Assembly: GCA_965261105.1 (NCBI GenBank)
Contig: CBDHCM010000006.1
Coordinates: 3,658,001 to 3,722,000, forward strand
From: Aldehydirespirator sp965261105
Lineage (GTDB): Bacteria > Actinomycetota > Acidimicrobiia > Acidimicrobiales > Aldehydirespiratoraceae
DNA length: 64,000 bases
Reading direction: 5' to 3'
The position numbers and the translations under genes are program-made. This document shows, piece by piece, positions 43,592 to 54,115 of this stretch (position 1 is its first letter; every line of letters begins with the position of its first letter). The notes beneath the pieces are model-generated. The model saw only the letters and a program-made list of their open reading frames with translations, was not told the DNA's origin and did no database searches.

Positions 43592-46147
43592 CTACTTCGA
43601 CGGCTTCGCTCGACTCCTCTGGACCTCGATGGTGATCGGAACCTCTGCCGCCATCGCTACGGGCGTCCAAACGTCGACCTCGGTGTCCGGCGCCTCGATC
43701 GACACGATGAGCGAGTAGCGGGCGCCCTCGCCACTTCGATCGCGCTTCTTGCGTTCCTTCCACCAACCAGTGACCGGGTAGACGGCGACGGCGCCGCGGG
43801 CTGCTAGTTCGACGGCGGGGCCTCGCCACTGGTCGACGTGGAGCGAACCGCGCACGCGTTGATGTGGACCGAGGATCCACTGGCCGGCATCGCTGTCCGA
43901 CGTTGGGCGCCGCTCGCCCTCGGCCAGAGCGAGCTTGTTGATGCGTTTGCGGAACTCGTCATTGCTTTCGGTGGGCCGTCGAACCTCGAAGCGCAGCCCG
44001 TGTGATGCGTAGCGGAACCGCTGGACCCAGCCCCGGCGGGCAGGGTTGGGCTCGATGAAGTACGACAGAGCGACACGCATCTGGACTTCGGTGCGACCGA
44101 GTTCCGCGAGGACATCGGTCGGCCACGGCAGCTCATGAAGGTGCATCTCACGCATCTTGCCGTCGTGATACGGGTGGATACGTTGCTGAGCGATAAGCGT
44201 GACTGCGTCGTCAGCGCTGCGCAACGCTCGAGCCGGGTCGGGAACTCCCCATCCGTATCGTCGTAACTTCGCAACCGTCGCCGTGCGGTTGGCGCCATTG
44301 AAGTGCGCCCCCATGGTGTCGGTCCAGCGCGCCGAGTGAACGATCAGCCCACGTATCGTCTCAGGCCAGAGATGAGGGTACGCACTCGAAATCCGGGTTG
44401 CGAGATGTGCAGCCTGCGCCGTGGCGGGGCTTGTACCGGACACTGTCGTGAGCAGTCTTCCGCCAAGGTACGGCGTGCGCGTCGTCAGCACTTGTAGGTC
44501 GGGAGGCGTGTCGACGGTTGTCCGATCGGGTGAAACCGCGGCATTGCCTCCCTCGAACACGACCTCAGGCTTATGCGGCCATTGCGCCCGAAATCCGACT
44601 GAGGTACGACTAAAAGGCGACAGTTCGCCGATCGGGGCGAGCGAAGTCCAGTTGGCGAAGTCGTGTTGACGGATCTCTGACAGGTTGGTGAAGGCTCCGA
44701 CTGAGAGGGCGTTCCACGCTTGTGCCGGTTCCTCCACGACTTCAACGTCGCTTCGATCAAGGTGGCCTGTCTCATAAGGTTCCCGGACGTTTCCAGCAGA
44801 GACGACAAAGAGGCGTTGGTTGTCTGCTGTCGGTTCGTCGAGGTAGACGAGACCCTCTTCTGAGGAGGACACTGCGCGGCCGGCTGCGAGGGCGTCAACG
44901 GCGGAGGACCACGCTGAGGGCTGTCCCAGATCGCTGGGGTGAGCGCCAATCGACGGAGCGGTCACGGCCAAGGTGAACGTACGACGCCGTTCGGGGTGCC
45001 CGATTTCGACGATCGACGTTGCTTGCGCGGTAAGCGCGCCATAAAGCTCGAGTTCGTTGTCGCCATGGTCGGGCAGGATCTTCACAGACTCCAAACGGCC
45101 CTCGATGCGCATCGGCTCGGAGCGGATCATCGCCTCGGCAACGTCTCCATAAACGACGATGCCAGCCATCTCCGTGCCGTGTCCGCGTTGATCTGATCGA
45201 CTCCAATTCGGGTCAACTGCGTGGATGTCCGAAGCTGATGTGGCAGCCCGCAGCAGCGGATGTTCTCCGGCGATTCCGGTATCCAGCAGACATGTTGCTG
45301 GCGCGTCCGGCCGGGGCTCGATCAGCCGTTCTGCGAGTTCTTCGACGAACTCACGCTGATCCGCCGCCGAGAGGTCGGCTAGGAACTGGGCGGCTTCAAC
45401 CGGGCGTCGAAGTTCTGCGATGTCGTCGAGGAGGTCGAGCGCAGATCCGAGTTGCGTGCTCGACGCGGACAGGAGCGCTACGACTCGATCCTCGAAGACG
45501 AGCCGCTGCGGACCGAGGGTCGCTCCGGATAGTTCGGCAAAGGCTCGGAGGCGATGATCGACGCCGTCCCGTCGGCGTAGCCACAGCTCCCACCAAACGA
45601 CCCGTTCCTCGTCGCCTGGGAACGCATCCTCGTCGTCGGTCCATAGGGCTCTGAGAGTAGCCAACCGGAGTTGGGCGATTCGTTCGACGAGTTTGCGGTG
45701 TTTCGGGTTGTCGCCCTTCGTCTGCTCGGTCGCATATTGCTCGAACCGTTTGCAGAATCGTCCGATCCAGCCTTCGGGGACGAAGACCGTCGCGAGTTGG
45801 ACCTTTTCTCCGCGAATCTCCCGAGTGGTCACCGCTCGGACCTCTGGATGGTTCGAGCCCAACTGGGGCTCCAGCGACGTCAGCGCGAGTTCAAACCCGG
45901 GAGTCGATTCGAACTGAACGTAAATTCCCTCAATCGCCCCCTCAACTCGATCGGAGGGTTGCTCCGCCCGTCGCGACTCGGCGGCGTCCGCCGCAGCCGT
46001 CATTTGATCGACGAGATCTCGGCCGTGCTGTACCCGGTCTGAAGGTGAAGGCGGTGCAGCGGGGCCTCGCGCCAAACCTGTTGGCGTGTAATCCTCTACA
46101 GCGGCAGGCCGCGTGATGGTGATGTGTAACCGATTCCGCGCTGCCAT
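43592..46147 (-). CDS. ietS: Subtilisin-like serine protease of an IetAS system
   Basis: 851 residues without a signal peptide, so it acts in the cytoplasm. The S8 catalytic triad is complete: Asp near 288 (CLLDTGIAGEHPLL), His near 322 (QRGHGTEMAGIVV) and Ser near 571 (TVSGTSPATAQAAHLA); the oxyanion Asn is in LFVVSAGNVREP. The first 280 residues are a helical regulatory part and the last 200 (LPWPTDVLAELGRTEVQMRV, RGWVQRFRYASHGLRFEV) a beta-rich tail. The gene lies 9 bases after an AAA ATPase gene on the same strand. ATPase plus subtilase is the composition of the anti-phage system IetAS (Gao et al. 2020). The target protein of the protease is unknown. Confidence 0.87.
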   Translation of the reverse strand: MAARNRLHITITRPAAVEDYTPTGLARGPAAPPSPSDRVQHGRDLVDQMTAAADAAESRRAEQPSDRVEGAIEGIYVQFESTPGFELALTSLEPQLGSNHPEVRAVTTREIRGEKVQLATVFVPEGWIGRFCKRFEQYATEQTKGDNPKHRKLVERIAQLRLATLRALWTDDEDAFPGDEERVVWWELWLRRRDGVDHRLRAFAELSGATLGPQRLVFEDRVVALLSASSTQLGSALDLLDDIAELRRPVEAAQFLADLSAADQREFVEELAERLIEPRPDAPATCLLDTGIAGEHPLLRAATSASDIHAVDPNWSRSDQRGHGTEMAGIVVYGDVAEAMIRSEPMRIEGRLESVKILPDHGDNELELYGALTAQATSIVEIGHPERRRTFTLAVTAPSIGAHPSDLGQPSAWSSAVDALAAGRAVSSSEEGLVYLDEPTADNQRLFVVSAGNVREPYETGHLDRSDVEVVEEPAQAWNALSVGAFTNLSEIRQHDFANWTSLAPIGELSPFSRTSVGFRAQWPHKPEVVFEGGNAAVSPDRTTVDTPPDLQVLTTRTPYLGGRLLTTVSGTSPATAQAAHLATRISSAYPHLWPETIRGLIVHSARWTDTMGAHFNGANRTATVAKLRRYGWGVPDPARALRSADDAVTLIAQQRIHPYHDGKMREMHLHELPWPTDVLAELGRTEVQMRVALSYFIEPNPARRGWVQRFRYASHGLRFEVRRPTESNDEFRKRINKLALAEGERRPTSDSDAGQWILGPHQRVRGSLHVDQWRGPAVELAARGAVAVYPVTGWWKERKKRDRSGEGARYSLIVSIEAPDTEVDVWTPVAMAAEVPITIEVQRSRAKPSK

Positions 46148-46156
46148 GATGTCGGT

Positions 46157-47137
46157 CTACTCAACCGCGGGAACGAGGGCCCTGGCCCTCATCTTGAGAG
46201 CACTGATCAGATGTTCCGTGGTGATCGCCGCGTCGTTTGTCAGAATCGCATCTTTAGCGGCCCGCTCAGCAGCTGCGGTGATCTCCGCATGGCTAAGGCC
46301 CCCTGATGCCGCTGACACGCGACGCCAGTTGACTCCTTGGAGACGAAGCGAAGCCAACCGGTTTCGGATGACGCGGTTGGCAATGGCGCCAGTCGGCATC
46401 GGATAGTTGAGGGCGAAATCGAAACGGCGGAACAGGGCTCGGTCGAGGCACTCCGGGAGGTTCGATGTCGCCGCGATCACACTGTCCGAGTGATCCTGCT
46501 CCATGAACTGGAGGAAGGAATTCAACACCCGCCGAATCTCGCCCACATCGTTGCCCTGCGTGCGTGAACCTGCGAGCGCGTCGACCTCATCGAACAAGTA
46601 GACGCCTCGTGTCTGCGCCACGGCATCAAAAACGAGTCGGAGCTTCGCGGCCGTCTCGCCCATGAACTTCGTGATCAGCCCGTCGAGGCGGACGGCGAAC
46701 AGCGGCAAGTGCAGCTCCCCAGCGATGACCCGCGCCGTCATCGTCTTTCCGGTACCGGGCGAACCGAGCAAGAGAAGCCTGCGGAGTGGGGCGAAGCCGG
46801 TGGCCCGGAGTCGATCGCGCTGTCGCTGTTCCTGAAGCACGCGCTGCAGATCGGCGAGAACCTCCTTGGCGAGCACTATGTCGGCGAGCCGCTCGTCGGG
46901 GTATTCAACCGTAAGCAGCGAAGCCAAGTCACCGCGCGGAACTGCCACCGGCGTCGGAGAGGTCGTAGGCACGCGCCCCTTGCCGGCGTCGACGAGTTCC
47001 TTCAAGTCGCGCGCGTAGATGGCGTGCCCACTCTGCGCTTCTCGCGCCGCAAGCTGCAGTGCCACCGCGTAGAAGCGTTCGTCGTCGCCTGCAGCATGGC
47101 TCTTGATAAGAGCCTTTACCTGATCCGCGGTCGCCAC
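46157..47137 (-). CDS. ietA: AAA ATPase of an IetAS system
   Basis: 326 residues from a GTG. Residues 1-60 are a helical N-terminal domain. The AAA core has Walker A GSPGTGKTM (near 127), Walker B GVYLFDEVDALAGSR, sensor-1 VIAATSNLPECLD and the arginine-finger region RALFRRFDFALNYP, then a small helical lid (GGLSHAEITAAAERAA). In its subfamily such ATPases unfold or remodel proteins, so it may present substrates to the protease encoded 9 bases downstream. It is the first gene of the pair. Confidence 0.87.
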   Translation of the reverse strand: MATADQVKALIKSHAAGDDERFYAVALQLAAREAQSGHAIYARDLKELVDAGKGRVPTTSPTPVAVPRGDLASLLTVEYPDERLADIVLAKEVLADLQRVLQEQRQRDRLRATGFAPLRRLLLLGSPGTGKTMTARVIAGELHLPLFAVRLDGLITKFMGETAAKLRLVFDAVAQTRGVYLFDEVDALAGSRTQGNDVGEIRRVLNSFLQFMEQDHSDSVIAATSNLPECLDRALFRRFDFALNYPMPTGAIANRVIRNRLASLRLQGVNWRRVSAASGGLSHAEITAAAERAAKDAILTNDAAITTEHLISALKMRARALVPAVE

Positions 47138-47491
47138 CTACTACACCTCACATGCTGCTCGCGCCGATTTCCCATGCGTGCCGACGCTACTCAACCGTAG
47201 TCGCACCCGTCGCTCCGACAGCACGCCGATGACAGAAAGAAGCCACCGGATCGGGGGGCTGTCGGGTGCGTCTCATCGACGGCACGCTCGGTGAGATCCT
47301 CACCGGTGTCGTAGTCATCGATCGCAAACGCGCTGCCGATTCCAGCCAGCATACGATCCGTCACGCCCGTGAGGTGGGTCCCTGATTTGAGTCCGCGTGA
47401 TGCGTCCCCTGTTGTTGGACTGAGTTTGTGAGAGTTGTGGCGGTTCCGACCTGGGAGACATGAGGATGCCGTTCGCGTGCTCGGCGGAGGG
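47138..47491. other. Region upstream of the IetAS operon
   Basis: It should contain the IetAS promoter. A minus-strand frame at 47,191-47,352 (MLAGIGSAFAIDDYDTGEDL and a tail with CCRSDGCDYG) could be a very small gene or a gene end; I cannot support it further. Confidence 0.3.
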
Positions 47492-47607
47492 TGTGGGTGC
47501 CCGAAATGTGGTCGTGCGCGCTGACCAGGCATGATGCGCTTGCATCCTGGGGTCCTATGAGCCGCATTCTGTACCGGTTGCTCGTGTCGTTGGCGCGCTT
47601 GGCTGAT
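47492..47607 (+). repeat. ISx 5'-end fragment
   Basis: It begins with TGTGGGTGCCCGAAATG and includes the first transposase codons (MSRILYRLLVSLARLA), then breaks off at about 47,607. Confidence 0.65.
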
Positions 47608-47790
47608 CCAGCAGTTCCGGCACAAGGCCTCCACCACGCTGACCCTGATTCCCGGCTGCACCTTGCGCCGGCCGTCGACGGAGCGCAGGTCCATCCCCAA
47701 GCTCAAGCCGCAGCGCGGGCAGTCCCAGCCCGTCGCCATCAACTCGTCCATGTCGACGTCGAGCCACTCCCCCCACCGGCACCGGTTGAG
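47608..47790 (-). pseudogene. Zinc-ribbon protein fragment
   Basis: About 60 residues read CRWGEWLDVDMDELMATG, WDCPRCGLSLGMDL and EALCRNCWI; two CxxC pairs suggest a zinc ribbon. It is cut by the ISx fragment, and its 5' side has no clear start. The family is not recognised. Confidence 0.35.
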
Positions 47791-48036
47791 GCCCGGTCAA
47801 GGCACCGCCACCGTCAACTCTGCGGGTGGTGTGCCCCGGGTATCGCGCGGTCATCTTGCTTGATCTCGGACGGTTGCGACGTCACGCCCATCCCGTCCTC
47901 TCCCCGAAAGACGGTTCGGCATGCTCGACATGCCCGGATTGCGCGTTTCGCTCGACTTGGGACAGCCCAGCGTGAGCGTGTGGGTGCTGGCATCGTTGCA
48001 GGTCAACGCCCACGACCGAGTTTTGGGCACCCACAG

Positions 48037-48395
48037 GGATCAGCGACGTGCTCGCCGCCAAGATCCTCGGCCACATCGGCGACATCGGCCGCTTCCCCAG
48101 CGCCGACCGCCTCGCCAGCTACGCAGGCACCGCACCCATCGAAGCCAGCAGCGGCGACGTCGTGCGCCACCGACTGTCCCGACACGGCAACCGCCAGCTC
48201 AACAACGCCATCCACCTCGCCGCCCACACCCAGACCATCCGCCCCGGCCCCGGACGCGACTACTACCAGCGCCGACGCGACACCGGCAACAGCCGCAACG
48301 AAGCCCTCCGACTCCTGAAACGACAACTCACCAAAACCATCTACCGCACCCTCCTCGCCGACGCCGACCGCACCCGCCAAAACGCCGCGACTTGA
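48037..48395 (+). pseudogene. IS110-family transposase, C-terminal fragment
   Basis: About 118 residues: LAAKILGHIGDIGRFPSADR, SYAGTAPIEASSGDVVRHRL and HGNRQLNNAIHLAAHTQ are the C-terminal (Transposase_20) half with its conserved Ser region. The N-terminal RuvC-like DEDD half is missing; an ISx-type terminal repeat (to 48,035) replaces it. It is distinct from the IS110 at 54.1 kb. Confidence 0.78.
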
Positions 48396-48589
48396 CATAG
48401 AGGCGCTATCAGGTCACATTCCTTCCGACCGGCTGATGCGCGCCCCCGACAGGTCACAGGCCGACAGATCGTTTTCAAGGCACGAAGCCAGCGAAGAGCC
48501 GAGTCAGGCCCGCACCCGTCGGGAACGCCACTTCCATTATGAGTGCGAAGAGCCGCTTGGGCAATGAAACGAATGAGTGGTTCCATGTT

Positions 48590-49943
48590 GGCCCTTCGCG
48601 TATTCGTGGGATTGAGGGTTGCTGGCACCGGTTGGGTCATTATGTCACGAGGATGCCGCGGGCTTCGAAGTTGCGTGGGTTGGTGAAGCCGTGGGCGGTG
48701 CGTCGCAGGACTTGGAGCAGGTTGTTGGTGCCCTCGATTCTGCCGTTGGAGGCCCGGTCGGTGTGGTGCCAGTTGAGGATCTCGTCTGACCATGCGATGA
48801 ACGTGTCGACGGTGTTGTGGTACTCGGGCAGCTCGCCGGTCTCGTAGAGGTCTGTAGAACCGTCCGAGGGCTTCCAGGGCGCCGTCATAGTCGTCGGCGG
48901 TGTAGAGGCCGTGGAGCTCCTGGAGGGCCTGCCAGCCGGCTTTGAGGCGGGGGTGGGCGTCGAACAGCTTGTCGAGGCGGGCGCGGTCGGCGTCGGTGAG
49001 GGTGTCGCCTCTGCGCAGCAGCGCGAACCGGGCCTTGAACACGTCGGGGTCGAAGGCGGGCTTGACGCCTTTGGGCTCTCGGCGCTGGACGTCGCGGCGC
49101 ACCTGGGTGAGAGCGGCCGCGAACCATCTGATGACGTGGAACCGGTCCAGCACATGGCGAGCGTGGCCCAAGTGGGCGTCGATGGCCGCCTTGTAGGCGC
49201 GCGATCCGTCGCTGAGCACCACCTTGACGCCCTTGCACCATCTGTGGCCCTGCTGCATCAAGAACGCTGACAGCGCAGCGGAACTGCGGTGCTCGACCAT
49301 CGCCAGGGTCCGCCCGGTGTCGCCGTTGACGATGACGGTCACGTAGCGGTGCCGCTTGCGCATCGAGGTCTCATCGACCAGCAGCACCGAGCAGCGGCGG
49401 CTGCGGCGCCGCTCAGCCACCAGAGCCGACCAGACGTCCACCAGGGCGCGCACCGCGTGCCAGTGCACACCGTGGCGTCGCGCCACCGCGTTGAACGTCA
49501 TCACCTTCGCGTCAGCGACCAGCCGCCGCGCCAGCCGCCCCGTCAGCGCGCCCTCGAACGCCGGATGGTCCTCCAAGAAGCGGCTGTCGCAGTTGTCGCA
49601 CACCATCCTGCGCCGCGACCACACCAACACGGTGCGCCGCCCCGACACCTCCAGGTCGCGGACCTTCTTGTCGCGGCGGTCATGCACCCTGTGGCAGCGG
49701 AACCCGCACTGCGCGCAGCGCAGCCTCCTAAACGTCGACTCGACGCTCACCCTGAGCGCGCCCGGCGCGTCCTCGACCACCTCCAACACACGGATCTGCG
49801 GCAAGTGCAGCCGAACTGCCATAACATCGCAAGCCATCGGGGCCCTCCTGGATCGTGATCTCTCAATCACCGATTCCAGCAGGGCCTCGACCCCTACTCA
49901 GGGACCCTCAACCACCCCGCTCCCCACGTTTCCGCGAAGGCTC
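48590..49943 (-). mobile_element. ISL3-family element, copy 2 (full length)
   Basis: 1354 bp with the same ends as copy 1. Its right end lies inside ISL3 copy 3. The flanks (TCCATGTT and TCAAAAAC) do not match, so DNA next to it was lost or rearranged after insertion. Confidence 0.82.
48640..49837 (-). pseudogene. ISL3 transposase, copy 2, frameshifted
   Basis: It is nearly identical to the copy at 16.7 kb through the zinc region and the first two catalytic Asp residues. One inserted base near 48,852 (TTCTACAGACC for TTCTGCGACC) shifts the frame before the catalytic Glu. The remaining 120 codons are intact in another frame. Confidence 0.85.
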
Positions 49944-50630
49944 TCAAAAACGCTGACAGCGCAGCCGCGTTGCGGTGCTCGACCATCGCCAGGGTCCGGC
50001 CGGTGTCGCCGTTGACGATCACGGTCACATAACGGTGCCGTTTGCGCATCGAGGTCTCATCGACCAACAGCACCGAGCAGCGGCGGCTGCGGCGCCGCTC
50101 AGCGACCAGAGCCGACCAGACGTCCACCAGGGCGCGCACACCGTGCCAGTGCACACCGTGGCGGCGCGCCGCCGCGCTGAACGTCATCACCTTCGCGTCA
50201 GCGACCAGCCGCCGCGCCAGCCGCCCCGTCAGCGCGCCCTCGAACGCGGGATGGTCCTCCAAGAAGCGGCTGTCGCAGTTGTCGCACACCATCCTGCGCC
50301 GCGACCACACCAACACGGTGCGCCGTCCCGACACCTCCAGGTCGCGGATCTTCTTGTCGCGGCGGTCATGCACCCTGTGGCAGCGGAACCCGCACTGCGC
50401 GCAGCGCAGCCTCCTAAACGTCGACTCGACGCTCACCCTGAGCGCTCCCGGCGCGTCCTCGACCACCTCCAGCACACGGATCTGCGGCAAGTGCAGCCGA
50501 ACTGCCATAACATCGGAAGCCATCGGGGCCCTCCTGGATCGTTGATCTCGTAATCACCGATTCCAGCAGGGCCTCGACCCCTGCTCAGGGACCCTCAACC
50601 ACCCCGCTCCCCACGTTTCCGCGAAGGCTC
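49944..50630 (-). mobile_element. ISL3-family element, copy 3 (truncated by copy 2)
   Basis: Only the 5' half is left, from its end at 50,630 to the insertion point of copy 2. The transposase fragment 49,944-50,523 starts MASDVMAVRLHLPQIRVLEV and stops after MVEHRNAAALSAFL. The missing half is not found on the other side of copy 2. Confidence 0.82.
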
Positions 50631-50817
50631 CATCAGTTCTACTGCTATTTGGGTCGGGTCGGCACCCCGGACCTAGATCTGGGCGCTGTGATCGATGGGA
50701 TGCGATAACACGGCAGTGCAGGAGGAGCGCGTGTTTTCGGTTGATCAGAGTGATGCCGGTCGGCGGTGAGGCGCTTGCTGATCTTGCAGCCTGAGGCCCG
50801 CCATGGTCATTGCCCTG

Positions 50818-52756
50818 GTGAGTGGCGGGAGGGAACCTCCCCCTCCCGCTCTCTTAGAACCGTACGTGACAGTCTCCCGTCATACGGCTCCCACAGTTCG
50901 GCGTGGGGTTGAAGCGAGGAGGTGCCAGTGAGCGAAGAGTTGTGGCTCGCGCTGACGGGCAGCGTCAAGCCATCTCCATGCTTTGGTGGGTTGGCCTCGC
51001 AATCGTTTGAACTTCTGCATCGCCCATCGAACAAGATGTTCGTCGATGCGCGCTGCGATGGCATACAACTCGGAGCGGTAGAAGGCCCCGTAGTAGTTGA
51101 ACCAGCCTCGGATCCGGGCGTTGATGGCCCGGGCGAGTCCGGCAAGGTCCGTTGCACTGCGACGGTTGAGGTGCCAGTCCCTGATCTGTTCGCCGATCGC
51201 CTTCTTCGCCTTGGGGCTCATGGCTGGTGAGAAGCTCACGAAGAAGCCTCGTCGGCCACGGGCCAGGCGACCCCGGAAGGTGTAGCCGAGAAAGTCGAAG
51301 CTGGTGTGCTCCGCCTCATCACGGCGGTTCGTGTCTTTGCAGTACACGATCTTCGTCTTGTCGGGATGCAGCTCAAGGCCCAGGGACCCGAGCCGCGCAG
51401 CGAGGCCGGCCCACAGTTGTCGGGCCTGTTGCTCGGTGTCGCAGTGGACGACCACATCATCCGCGTAACGCTCGAACGGACAGCCGGGGTGTTCCCGGTC
51501 CATCCACTTGTCGAACGCATAGTGCATGAAGAGGTTCGCGAGCAGCGGCGAGATCGGAGATCCCTGTGGGGTTCCCCTCTCTCGCGGCGCGTCGGTTCCG
51601 TCTCGCATCGTCATGGGGGCTTTGAGCCACCGTTCGATGTAGAGCAGCACCCACCGCTCGTCGGTGTGGTGAGCGACCGCCTTCATGAGCAGATCATGAC
51701 CAACGCTGTCGAAGAAGGCCCGGACATCGAGATCGAGCACCCAGTCCTTGCTCCAACAACGCTTGCGAGCCACGGCCAACGCGCCATGGGCGCTTCGCCC
51801 AGGCCGGTATCCGTAGCTGTCGGGATGGAAGATCGGCTCAAGCTCCTCTTCCAGCAGCATCGCTGCCGCGGTCTGAGCCACCCGGTCTGCCACATTCGCC
51901 ACACCGAGAACCCTGACCCCGGCCCCATGATCCTTCGGTATCTCAACCGCTCGCACCGGCCCCGGGAAATAGCTCCCCGAAGACATCCGATTCCACAGCT
52001 TGTAGAGGTTGTCCACCTCGTCGGCCGCGAAATCGTCGATGCTCACAGCGTCCACGCCCGGCGCTCCACTGTTCGCTCGGACCTTCTCCCACGCCTCGAA
52101 AACGAGACGCTTCCGAATTTCAAACGACTTCAACTTCTTCTGCTTCGGTCGATCTGTCGGCTCCTCCCCCGAAGGGTTGGCCTCCAAACGACCTTGAACT
52201 GCCCGGCCCCTTCGCTCCGACCCCATTACAGGGCCCTCACCGCTACTACGGGCCGGTCCGCCCCTGTGCCCCGCATCGGTACTCTCGCACTCGCAGTGTC
52301 CGCTGCTTGTGGTTCTCCCTCTCGCGGCCAAAAACCCTGGCCGTCACTATCGGGGCGACAGGTTCTCCTGTTCCATGCCAGCGCCTGCGACGAGCTCACG
52401 CCACCTATACACCGAGCACCGCCGGGGCCACATACAGGCAGCTCCCCGACTGAGGGCCCACCGCAGCGAGCCTTTGTCCCGAGACCACCCACAGATCCCA
52501 GTTTCGATGCCATCGTTGTTTCGTTTCGATGCGTCAGCAGTGGTTCACACATGTTCGTCTTCTCATCGCACACCCGCCCCGCTACAGCGAGACGTCACCC
52601 GCAGCGCTCACCACCCCGGCTCTTGACCGACGCAGCCTGCGGTGGTTTGGAATCTCCGCCTGCACGGCGACCCCGGAGGACCTACCCCCATCACTGGCAC
52701 AGCACGGATCGTGCCGACGATCTTCTACATCATCATCACTTCCCTTCAGGACACAC
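50818..52756 (-). mobile_element. Group II intron, copy B (intact)
   Basis: 1939 bp from 5' GTGTGTCC (52,756) to 3' CCACTCAC (50,818), with domain V at 50,857-50,890. It abuts the end of ISx copy 2. Its reverse transcriptase frame is whole, making it the only apparently competent copy in the window. Confidence 0.9.
50880..52226 (-). CDS. Group II intron reverse transcriptase/maturase (intact copy)
   Basis: 448 residues from the ATG at 52,226; a longer frame reads into ribozyme sequence. KSFEIRKRLVFEAWEKVRAN and APGVDAVSIDDFA begin the RT domain, RGTPQGSPISPLLANLF and ERYADDVVVHCDT hold the active site (YADD), and FDFLGYTFRGRLA the thumb side. INARIRGWFNYYGAFYRSEL and VRWAMQKFKRLRG are the maturase domain X. 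No HNH endonuclease follows, so target priming probably needs a DNA nick or replication fork. It could act in trans on the other copies. Confidence 0.9.
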   Translation of the reverse strand: MGSERRGRAVQGRLEANPSGEEPTDRPKQKKLKSFEIRKRLVFEAWEKVRANSGAPGVDAVSIDDFAADEVDNLYKLWNRMSSGSYFPGPVRAVEIPKDHGAGVRVLGVANVADRVAQTAAAMLLEEELEPIFHPDSYGYRPGRSAHGALAVARKRCWSKDWVLDLDVRAFFDSVGHDLLMKAVAHHTDERWVLLYIERWLKAPMTMRDGTDAPRERGTPQGSPISPLLANLFMHYAFDKWMDREHPGCPFERYADDVVVHCDTEQQARQLWAGLAARLGSLGLELHPDKTKIVYCKDTNRRDEAEHTSFDFLGYTFRGRLARGRRGFFVSFSPAMSPKAKKAIGEQIRDWHLNRRSATDLAGLARAINARIRGWFNYYGAFYRSELYAIAARIDEHLVRWAMQKFKRLRGQPTKAWRWLDAARQREPQLFAHWHLLASTPRRTVGAV

Positions 52757-52820
52757 GTGGGTGCCGGAAACTCGGCTGTGGTCGTTGACCTGCCGCGATG
52801 CGGGCCGATGCTGAGTCCTC

Positions 52821-53885
52821 GTGTACCGAATCTTGTACCGATTCCTGGCATCACTGGCTCGGCTCACTGTGCGCTCAGGCCGCTCGAAGGACCTCGAGAT
52901 CATCGTGTTGCGCCACCAACTCGCTGTGCTGCGCCGCCAGGTCGACCGACCCGAGCTCACCGACGCCGACCGCAGCTTGCTCGGCGCGATCGCGGCCGCG
53001 CTGGCGCGACCGAGCCGAGCCGGGTGGCTGGTCACCCCCGACACGCTGTTGCGCTGGCACCGGCGCCGCATCGTCGGGCACTGGGCCCGACCACAGCGAC
53101 CGCCGGGCCGACCATCGACGTCAGCTGAGCTTTGCCGACTCACACTGCGCCTCGCAGCCGAGAATCCGACCTGGGGATACCGCCGCGTCCACGGCGAACT
53201 CGCCAGGCTCGGCCACCGCCTCGCTGCGTCCACGGTCTGGGGAGATCCTCAACAACGCCGGAATCGACCCCGCACCCACACGCTCGGAAGTCACCTGGTC
53301 GCAGTTCCTGCGGTCTCAGGCCGCCGTCGCCTGCGACTTCGCCACCATCGAAACCGTCACGCTGCGCAGGTTCTACCTGCTGTTGTGCATCGACATCGCT
53401 ACCCGGACCGTGTACTTCGCAGCGATCACGGACCACCCCACCGGCGTCTGGGCCACCCAAGCGGCGCGGAACCTGCTGCTTCAACACGGCCACCAACTCG
53501 CCGACGCCGCGGCGCTCGTGCGCGACCGCGCCAGCCAGTTCATCGACGCCTTCGACGAGATCTTCAGAACCGAACGCATGAAGATCCTCAAGACGCCTGT
53601 GCGCACTCCCGTGGCGAACGCGTTCGCCGAACGCTGGATCGGCACCCTTCGACGCGAGCTCCTCGACCGCACCATCATCTGGAACCGTCGCCAGCTTGAG
53701 AGGCTCGTCGTCGACTACATCGATCATTACAACACACGCACCGGCCCCACCGTTCACTCGACCAGCGACCACCCGTCGCCACCGACCCTTCAGACCAGCC
53801 AGGTGGGCACCTCCAAGTCGTTAGAACGGTCCGCTGTGGTGGACTCATCAACGAGTACCGAAATGCCGCCTGACCAGCCACGACA
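52821..53885 (+). pseudogene. ISx transposase, copy 2, frameshifted
   Basis: MYRILYRFLASLARLTVRSG and LEIIVLRHQLAVLRRQ begin it. An extra G near 53,240 shifts the frame; the rve core then continues as AVACDFATIETVTLRRFYLL, DRASQFIDAFDEIFR and VANAFAERWIGTLRRELLDR. A second break follows HYNTRTG near 53,740. It differs clearly from copy 1, so the two were acquired separately or diverged long ago. Confidence 0.8.
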
Positions 53886-53888
53886 CTC

Positions 53889-54115
53889 ATACTGGTGGGG
53901 CCTCGCGGCCGGGCGGGTCTGACCCTTGCCACGACTGTGCCCTTCGGGTGCCTTCACTGTGATCTGTCGGCCCGGCGCGGCCGCGGGGCGCGCACCGACC
54001 GGTCGGGCGGACGTGACCTGATAGGGGCCTTGAGCTGAACACCGTGAGTGTCCTGTGCGCCGTCGCGGCCGGTGGTGCCACACATCGGAGCGATACCCGA
54101 GGAGGCATCACCATT
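53889..54115 (+). ncRNA. Candidate IS110 bridge-RNA region
   Basis: The non-coding stretch before the recombinase start is where IS110-group elements encode the bridge RNA that pairs with target and donor DNA. It is GC-rich with several possible hairpins (for example GGCGCGGCCGCGGGGCGCGC near 53,975). Exact ends and loops cannot be told by eye. Confidence 0.35.

Noticed and set aside
47191..47352. Small Cys-rich gene upstream of IetAS
   Set aside because: No ribosome-binding site or homologue recognised; kept only as a note in the intergenic entry.
51306..52814. Long plus-strand open frames opposite the group II intron reverse transcriptases (also at 59,465-60,946 and 30,798-31,946)
   Set aside because: They are antisense to a clear RT gene with YADD and maturase motifs, repeat in every copy only because the DNA repeats, and have Arg/Pro/Ser-rich low-complexity translations.
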